Assembly (NCBI GenBank): GCA_947630815.1
Contig: CANRJD010000006.1
Location: forward strand, 1-41,317
Direction of reading: 5' to 3'
Source: an uncultured Akkermansia sp.
Lineage (GTDB): Bacteria; Verrucomicrobiota; Verrucomicrobiia; Verrucomicrobiales; Akkermansiaceae
Length of the DNA stretch: 41,317 nt
Under the pieces are notes generated by a model that saw only the letters and a list, made by a program, of their open reading frames with translations, was not told the DNA's origin and did no database searches. Both the position numbers and the translations under genes were made by a program. Positions 36,379 through 41,317 of this stretch are shown one piece after another (within the stretch, counting starts at the first letter, position 1; each line of letters begins with the position of its first letter).

Positions 36379-36629
36379 GGCTTGCCTGGTTGGGGTGAGG
36401 GTTTCCGCGGTCTCGGCATACTCCTCTTTTTCCCTACGACCCGCTGTGGTTCCCTTTTGGAAATTTTTGCTTCTTCTCTGTTCTTCGGCGCACACATATC
36501 AACACGTACCCTGCCAGGGACATCTTGTGGCTTTTGGGGCGAATCCGAAGCAGAAGCAGCTAGAACAGCCACCGTCGCCGCGATAGGGTAAAGAGGTCCT
36601 TTTATCACTGTAACGGGCGATATCTTCAT
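36375..36629 (-). CDS. Small membrane protein A, paralogue of the next gene
   Basis: An 84-residue protein beginning MKISPVTVIKGPLYPIAA, with a short hydrophobic segment and a basic, proline-rich C-terminal half. It shares the xPLYPxA-hydrophobic core with gene B but lacks the lipobox cysteine. The start is uncertain: ATG at 36629, or TTG at 36647. The 4-base overlap with gene B argues that both are real. Confidence 0.45.
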   Translation of the reverse strand: MKISPVTVIKGPLYPIAATVAVLAASASDSPQKPQDVPGRVRVDMCAPKNREEAKISKREPQRVVGKKRSMPRPRKPSPQPGKP

Positions 36630-36794
36630 GAGACGACATGCTAGCAAAATTTCAGAAGTGGGTCAAGTGGAAAATCCGAGAAGCATTCCCTCAAAAGAAA
36701 CAGTCACCCAACAGTATAACTTTTAGTGAGCATTTGCATGGCTTTGCGATGATTGTCTCTCATTGCTTTTGTCCTTGTTACTCAATAAAATACA

Positions 36795-38153
36795 TCATTT
36801 CCTTTGATAAAGAATAGAATCTGACGTAACCGGCACTACGGTTTTCTTTATTTTCTCCTCTCCTGTTACCTTCGTGTGACTAGTCCAAGAGGAATCTTCT
36901 CCATTCCGTTTGACAACGGTTTCTTTTAGAAAACATCTATCCGCTCTAGCATCATATTCCCAAAGAATACGGCACCTGTTAGGAATACTATCTCCGAGTC
37001 GAAGACCGATGACTTGTTCCCCACTTCCCCAATCATTTTGATGCCAAACCACAAGCTTTCGTTGGAAACACCCTCCTGTTGTTGTGATATATCTTGCTTG
37101 TGTATAATGAAATACTTCCGTTTTATTAATTTCCTGTATCGGTATTTGGAATTCAGTTGCCCGACATTTTTGAATATCAATGACAAGCCACGCCAGCTCC
37201 TCAATATCACCTCCGTTATTGGTTAGTACAACGTAATCATTATTCGCATACCCGTCCTTGTAATTTACCTTACTAACAAAGCGAATGTTTTTCTCCTCAA
37301 TTTGAGAATCGTTCTTTTTAAGCGTTGTTACGTGATATTCAAAGCTACCTTCTTGAGTGACGCTCTGCTGGGTCACAGACATCCCTCCCTCCGAATGAAG
37401 AACAAGAGTACGCTTCTGAGCATCCTCTACAGCTGCTTCGTGAGTGTACCCTGTTCCTTTTTCTATACCCTTTTTTTCCTCAAAAAGCACATTTCCTTTC
37501 GCGGCTGCTTCTTCCAATTCCTTTTGTCCATCTGCCTCCTCTTCAGAAAACATCAGTGTCACCAGAGCGGTGACAGCCTCCCTGTGTCCTTGTGCTGCTG
37601 CTTTTTCTAGCCATTGCTTTGCCACCGTTGCATCTTTTGGTACACAAGTATGTCCTTGAGCATACATGATTCCTAACCGATACTGTGCAGGCACACTACC
37701 TCCTTCCGCAGCCCTTTTTGTCCACTGGATCGCCAAGGACTCATCCTTCGGAACTCCCTCTCCTTTTGAATAACAAAGCGCCAGAGCCTCCATCGCATCT
37801 ACATTCCCGCCTTCAGCCGCTCGCTTGTACAATTCTGCCGCTTCTTCGACATCCTTTTCTACCCCACCAACACCCAACCTGTAGCAACTGCCAAGAAGCC
37901 GTTGACCTCGCGCATCCCCCGCCTCTGCTGCTTTTTTAGCCCACATGTAAACTTTCCCGTAATCGATCATCGTACGACCCTCCCCACGAGAGTATCTTTC
38001 TGCTAATTCTGAGGCTGCCGCCGCATCCCCTCCTTCTGCCTTCCTTTCAAGAACCGCCGCATCCTCATGCTTCATCTCTACTTGGGGAGCACCTCCACAG
38101 TGCTGTACCATAAAAAAAGCGAATATGCCGATGATGATGTGATATCTTATCAT
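36795..38153 (-). CDS. Exported Sel1-repeat protein
   Basis: A 452-residue protein. The N terminus is a signal sequence (MIRYHIIIGIFAFFMVQHC). Four to five Sel1-like repeats lie at about 40-215; examples are ELAERYSRGEG, GSCYRLGVGGVEKDVEEAAEL, CYSKGEGVPKDESLAIQWTKR and GIMYAQGHTCVPKDATVAKQ. A C-terminal beta-rich domain (about 235-452) has no family I know. Sel1 repeats form solenoids that bind other proteins. It is last in a row of three AT-rich exported genes on the - strand. Confidence 0.8.
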   Translation of the reverse strand: MIRYHIIIGIFAFFMVQHCGGAPQVEMKHEDAAVLERKAEGGDAAAASELAERYSRGEGRTMIDYGKVYMWAKKAAEAGDARGQRLLGSCYRLGVGGVEKDVEEAAELYKRAAEGGNVDAMEALALCYSKGEGVPKDESLAIQWTKRAAEGGSVPAQYRLGIMYAQGHTCVPKDATVAKQWLEKAAAQGHREAVTALVTLMFSEEEADGQKELEEAAAKGNVLFEEKKGIEKGTGYTHEAAVEDAQKRTLVLHSEGGMSVTQQSVTQEGSFEYHVTTLKKNDSQIEEKNIRFVSKVNYKDGYANNDYVVLTNNGGDIEELAWLVIDIQKCRATEFQIPIQEINKTEVFHYTQARYITTTGGCFQRKLVVWHQNDWGSGEQVIGLRLGDSIPNRCRILWEYDARADRCFLKETVVKRNGEDSSWTSHTKVTGEEKIKKTVVPVTSDSILYQRK

Positions 38154-38401
38154 GAGATAGATCGAAAATGAACAGGTGCTTGCAGTCTTGCTCTGTCACC
38201 CATTGAAGCAGGAAAGACAAAACAGACACCATGGTCAATATAGTCGTACCAGCATAAATCTGCAAGCTTATTCTTGGGCACATGATAAAAAAGATAACCC
38301 CGCAGCTCGCAGACAAAAGCAAGGGGGAGGATCACGACGTAGTCGCCGAACTCCTCATATTGTCGTTACCTCAAAAAAGACTGCGGATGGAAGGCAAACC
38401 G

Positions 38402-39760
38402 TTAATCATCATGAATTTCAATATAAAATTCCGGGAAATCCTTTCCCTTCTGCAACAGCGTGTATCCGATCAATTCCCCCGTGTTCGCGTTGCAATAAAA
38501 GTATCCTTCCCTTACGCAATCATTTTTCTCTTCTACTGAATCACGAGTCCCCGATTTCCTGATGCAATAAAACACCAAAACATCCGGCAATTCTTCACCG
38601 GAAAGACTTGCCTTTTGATTCGGCGCTTGTATTTCTCCCGTCGGTTTCTTCTTTCCTTGAGGGAAAAATCCTATGTAATTAATGATATCACAGGGCAATG
38701 CCCCCTGGGTCTCCTCCTCCAATCGCTCAATGCTCCCCTCGGCTTTTTTGATCTTTGCCATCATCTCAGGATCGCTTCTCGGAAGAAGTTGATCAAATGA
38801 TCTTTGAACAGAAAAATAACATTTAAGATATCCGAATGGATTCCGTACTTCTTCCAGCATCCGCTTTCTTTCACTATTATCTTCAAACACGTCAAATTCG
38901 CTGTCCTCTTCATCCTCTATTTCATATTGCTTTACCACTTCCGTACCATCCCACGAAAATTCAATGACATCCTCCGTCTCGTGTCGTTTGGGCACTACTG
39001 TATATAAACAACAATGATAAATATTTTTCACTTCGCGCAACATAGGGTTACGGCTAAATTGTTGAATCCAACAAGATTCAACATCCGCGTCTCTCGGTAT
39101 AAGAAAATAATTCTCTGCGCCATGCGGCGTATACCCGAATACACTTTTAATTTTTACGATCCTCTCCGACTTCTCCTCTTGCCCGGCATCTCTTTCATAA
39201 CTCACGATAATCGGTCCCTCTTCTCCTATGGCTACCAATCGGACACTTTTCTCATTTCCCCGCAGACGAAGGTTGAAGTTCTCAGCCCAAAACAGATCTG
39301 ATTGTTGTTCTATTTTCAAGAACATGTTATCACACAAATCTCTCTCCATCTCAGAACACATCCATTCAATGAAACTGTTTCGATTACTTTCTCGCTCACT
39401 CCCACGCGCTCCGATCTGCTCCTCAAAGAACTCTTCGTCGTACTCACCATTGCGGAGAGCAGATAACCAACGTTCTTCCGTCGATGCCTGACTATCCCAT
39501 TTTTCCTTACTTTCCAGTTTCTTCAGCTTCAAATCGTAAATAACGCCCCATTCCTTTTCCAACTTCCCTTGAATCGACTCATAGTAGTCCCATACTTGGG
39601 AAACTTCTAGGTCTTTTCCCTCTTCATACAGTTGACAGATTGTCTGTAAGGCCTTGTCTAATTCATCATCCTGTTTATTCGCACTATATCCTGTTGTCAT
39701 TAAACAGCAGCCCATTATAACAAGCAAGCTGATAAGCCTATTGATTCTCTCTATTTTCAT
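38402..39760 (-). CDS. Exported hypothetical protein
   Basis: A 452-residue protein with an N-terminal signal sequence (MKIERINRLISLLVIMGCC to about residue 26), a highly acidic helical first third (LDKALQTICQLYEEGKDLEV, KEKWDSQASTEERWLSAL) and a mixed remainder. I recognise no family or catalytic motif. The region 38154-38401 between this gene and the Sel1 gene holds nothing I can support. Composition is AT-rich like its two neighbours. Confidence 0.65.
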   Translation of the reverse strand: MKIERINRLISLLVIMGCCLMTTGYSANKQDDELDKALQTICQLYEEGKDLEVSQVWDYYESIQGKLEKEWGVIYDLKLKKLESKEKWDSQASTEERWLSALRNGEYDEEFFEEQIGARGSERESNRNSFIEWMCSEMERDLCDNMFLKIEQQSDLFWAENFNLRLRGNEKSVRLVAIGEEGPIIVSYERDAGQEEKSERIVKIKSVFGYTPHGAENYFLIPRDADVESCWIQQFSRNPMLREVKNIYHCCLYTVVPKRHETEDVIEFSWDGTEVVKQYEIEDEEDSEFDVFEDNSERKRMLEEVRNPFGYLKCYFSVQRSFDQLLPRSDPEMMAKIKKAEGSIERLEEETQGALPCDIINYIGFFPQGKKKPTGEIQAPNQKASLSGEELPDVLVFYCIRKSGTRDSVEEKNDCVREGYFYCNANTGELIGYTLLQKGKDFPEFYIEIHDD

Positions 39761-39817
39761 CTTACTTCAATGCTATCGATCGTGATCACATCGGGAATAC
39801 CGGTAAATACGCATTCC

Positions 39818-40459
39818 CTATTTGATTCTGGTTATTTTTACTTTAATGTTAGATATTTTTGATTCGTATTGATGATAATCATCGGGGGCGAACAGGCATC
39901 CATTTACCTCTAATGAGCCTTCGGCTATGGCCTCTGTATCATTAACAAATTTTAATGTAAGCCACAAGCCAAAAACAGGACAATCTTCCCTAGAATCGTC
40001 CTGTATAATTTCCAATCGGACTTCTTGCTTAAAAATTTCATATGAGGCACCAAATGTTGTTCGAAAAAAACCTGGAGAAACCTGATCTTTAGTACCCGGC
40101 TCTTTTTCTACAAATTGTTGATTCGGCATCGTTACGTGTAGTTCTTGCGTTTCACCTTCTCTACAGAATTTTCCTGTTGAGAAATCAACAACTATCGGAA
40201 AAATGACGATCGTTTTCGCAAAGTTTACGGATTCTTCTGAAGGCTCCTTCGGGGTGATAACCGCTTGGGTAAAATCAAGTGAAATGATACTCTTCCTTAT
40301 GCTTTTAAGAGACATCCACGGTTTGATTTTCTGCGCACTTTCATTGATGATATACTCTACTTGTCGCTTTCCCGATGTGTCCGTATTTTCTGTCGCGCCG
40401 AAGAGAGTGGAAACGGCGACACCGATCAATACCATACTTGATAAAATATTATTTTTCAT
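39818..40459 (-). CDS. Exported hypothetical protein
   Basis: A 213-residue protein with a clear signal peptide (MKNNILSSMVLIGVAVSTLFGA) and a beta-strand-rich mature part (SLDFTQAVITP, IVIFPIVVDFS, LWLTLKFVNDTEAIAEGSLE). No family is recognised. It is the first of three exported genes transcribed away from the Rhs fragment, 57 bases before the next. No promoter stands out in the AT-rich sequence before it. Confidence 0.65.
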   Translation of the reverse strand: MKNNILSSMVLIGVAVSTLFGATENTDTSGKRQVEYIINESAQKIKPWMSLKSIRKSIISLDFTQAVITPKEPSEESVNFAKTIVIFPIVVDFSTGKFCREGETQELHVTMPNQQFVEKEPGTKDQVSPGFFRTTFGASYEIFKQEVRLEIIQDDSREDCPVFGLWLTLKFVNDTEAIAEGSLEVNGCLFAPDDYHQYESKISNIKVKITRIK

Positions 40460-40496
40460 ATCGTGACAATTTTATGGTTATCTGTTTTTTTCATAA

Positions 40497-40676
40497 ATAT
40501 TAAACCGATGTCCATCTCTCGACACTTAGGAAACTCATCTAAATCACCCTTTTGTGTACATCAGGCGTGTATCTTTCTTATATCATCCGGTAGCCTCGGA
40601 TGTCAATCCATTTTTGGCCTGATTTGGTAGCGTAGGCGCAACGCATAGCGCCGCGAGCCGCGACGGAGCGGAAATT
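40497..40676 (-). repeat. IS3-family end remnant, second copy without transposase
   Basis: The sequence is a diverged copy of 8502-8700: ATTAAACCGATGTCCAT, CTTTTGTGTACATCAGGCG, TTTCTTATATCATCCG and the hairpin CATCCGG-TAGCC-TCGGATG, in which a G-T pair replaces A-T. The GTAGCG/GCGCCGCGAGCCGCG module follows, ending at GGAGCGGAAA. No transposase codons follow; the sequence passes to the Rhs fragment. Confidence 0.65.
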
Positions 40677-40694
40677 CAACCTTTCGCATTTCTT

Positions 40695-41201
40695 TTACCT
40701 ATCTTGATTCCGTAGCGCCCCGTGCAACATGACCGGCATACGCCGTCTGCCCAGAGTTAAGCGAAATGAGGCGATTTGCTGCACCTCCTCGAGCTGGCTT
40801 CCATACCGTCCGTAGCTGATACTGCGCGCTCCGGAAGCGTCCTGCACCGCTGTCAGCTGACCAAGGAAATTGTAGGTAAACTTCTGTGCGGGCGTGCCGT
40901 CACTAAAGTTGATGCCCGTGATCAAACCGCGGTTCAGATTGTACGTGTAAGTAGCCACTACCCCACGTGCATCCGTCACGGTGGCGAGATTGTTGTACGC
41001 GTCATAGGTCTTCACCGTCCCCTTGCCATCGGCGTAGGTCTTGCGAAGCTCCAACCCCGTGGCCAAATCATACTCCCACGTGGTCGTGTCGCCCTTCAGT
41101 CCGCTCGGGTCGGTGGAAATCACCTTGCCTGTCGTTTGGTAAATCATCAGAGCTTCCTTTGCTTTCCAGTGCGTTTGTTCTTGTAATTCATGGTCATGCA
41201 T
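40695..41201 (-). CDS. Rhs/YD-repeat protein fragment
   Basis: A 168-residue open frame made of three or four YD/RHS repeats: TTWEYDLATGLELRKTYADG, KTYDAYNNLATVTDARG, ATYTYNLNRGLITGINFSDG and KFTYNFLGQLTAVQDASG. Intact Rhs proteins are ten times longer and carry a shell-forming repeat barrel with a toxin tip. Here both ends are cut: the first 18 residues are not repeat-like, and after SYGRYGSQLEE the frame enters unrelated basic sequence (GRRRMPVMLHG). On the - strand AAGGAGGT (41240-41247) serves an 8-codon minigene, MRFFRKTP, ending at 41203, immediately before this frame. It is probably a pseudogene relic or an orphan tip. Confidence 0.6.
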   Translation of the reverse strand: MHDHELQEQTHWKAKEALMIYQTTGKVISTDPSGLKGDTTTWEYDLATGLELRKTYADGKGTVKTYDAYNNLATVTDARGVVATYTYNLNRGLITGINFSDGTPAQKFTYNFLGQLTAVQDASGARSISYGRYGSQLEEVQQIASFRLTLGRRRMPVMLHGALRNQDR

Positions 41202-41317
41202 CTCATGGGGTCTTGCGAAAGAAACGCATCACTAATAATACCTCCTTCCTGTGTCAGGCACTCGTTCGAGTCTCAGATTAGGAGTACCGAGAGCTTTAAG
41301 TTTTTTTACCGGAGCGC

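Noticed and set aside
38065..38335. Two short - strand ORFs in and before the Sel1 gene start
   Set aside because: They overlap each other and the signal-peptide end of the Sel1 gene, with no ribosome site or family. A real small protein cannot be excluded but is not supported.
41240..41280. tRNA-like GTTCGAGTC sequence near the right edge
   Set aside because: It resembles a T-loop but the neighbouring sequence forms no acceptor, D or anticodon arms. It is explained by a small ACTCG-TT-CGAGT palindrome.

Overview
The window looks like a chromosome segment of a gut- or mucosa-associated member of the Verrucomicrobiota, probably Akkermansia-like. This is inferred from gene content, not proven. 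Pointers are an exported GH84 hexosaminidase next to sialate-O-acetylesterase-like proteins, abundant small exported proteins without recognisable relatives, scarce Shine-Dalgarno sequences, and TTGAC(A/T)-16 bp-TATRAT type promoters. Most of the window has moderate-to-high GC. The stretches 1.0-2.0 kb, 3.1-8.4 kb and 36.8-40.5 kb are visibly AT-rich and look acquired.

Layout. (1) 1-8.4 kb, + strand: a surface-glycan cluster with the tail of an FAD amine-oxidase-like enzyme, a membrane O-acyltransferase, a UDP-galactopyranose mutase fused to an FRG domain, and two large two-domain glycosyltransferases. (2) 8.5-9.1 kb: an IS3-family remnant and a dispersed intergenic repeat. (3) 9.1-13.7 kb, + strand: a membrane-anchored metallophosphoesterase, a TrkH/KtrB plus KtrA-type potassium uptake pair, and a HAD phosphatase. 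(4) 13.9-21.7 kb, - strand: an exported DUF362 protein, then a coupled cluster transcribed HAD phosphatase > GH84 > esterase-like pseudoenzyme > intact esterase. (5) 21.8-25.5 kb: tRNA-Leu(CAG), an outer-membrane barrel gene with a clear promoter and terminator, and an Aas-like acyl-ACP/CoA ligase. (6) 25.6-29.0 kb, - strand: rpsP with its own promoter and terminator, then dus, pgi and a rhodanese. (7) 29.2-35.9 kb, + strand: a small ORF, a DUF6941-like protein, a large coiled-coil/TPR exported protein, a Nudix hydrolase, transaldolase, galE and a small membrane protein. (8) 36-41.3 kb, - strand: a long copy of the intergenic repeat, two overlapping small membrane/lipoprotein genes, a Sel1-repeat protein, two orphan exported proteins, a second IS3-end remnant and an Rhs/YD-repeat fragment.

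How it fits together. GalE (34.4 kb) can supply UDP-galactose, which the mutase at 2.0 kb would turn into UDP-galactofuranose for the adjacent glycosyltransferases, with the acyltransferase decorating the glycan. The 15-21 kb cluster attacks host-type glycans: the esterase would remove O-acetyl groups and the GH84 would cleave beta-GlcNAc. Pgi and transaldolase are central sugar metabolism.

The most unusual items are the mutase-FRG fusion, the catalytically dead esterase paralogue kept beside its intact partner, a mosaic family of intergenic repeats (four copies), and the Rhs-fragment/orphan-exported-protein island. I found no CRISPR array, rRNA, prophage or complete insertion sequence.
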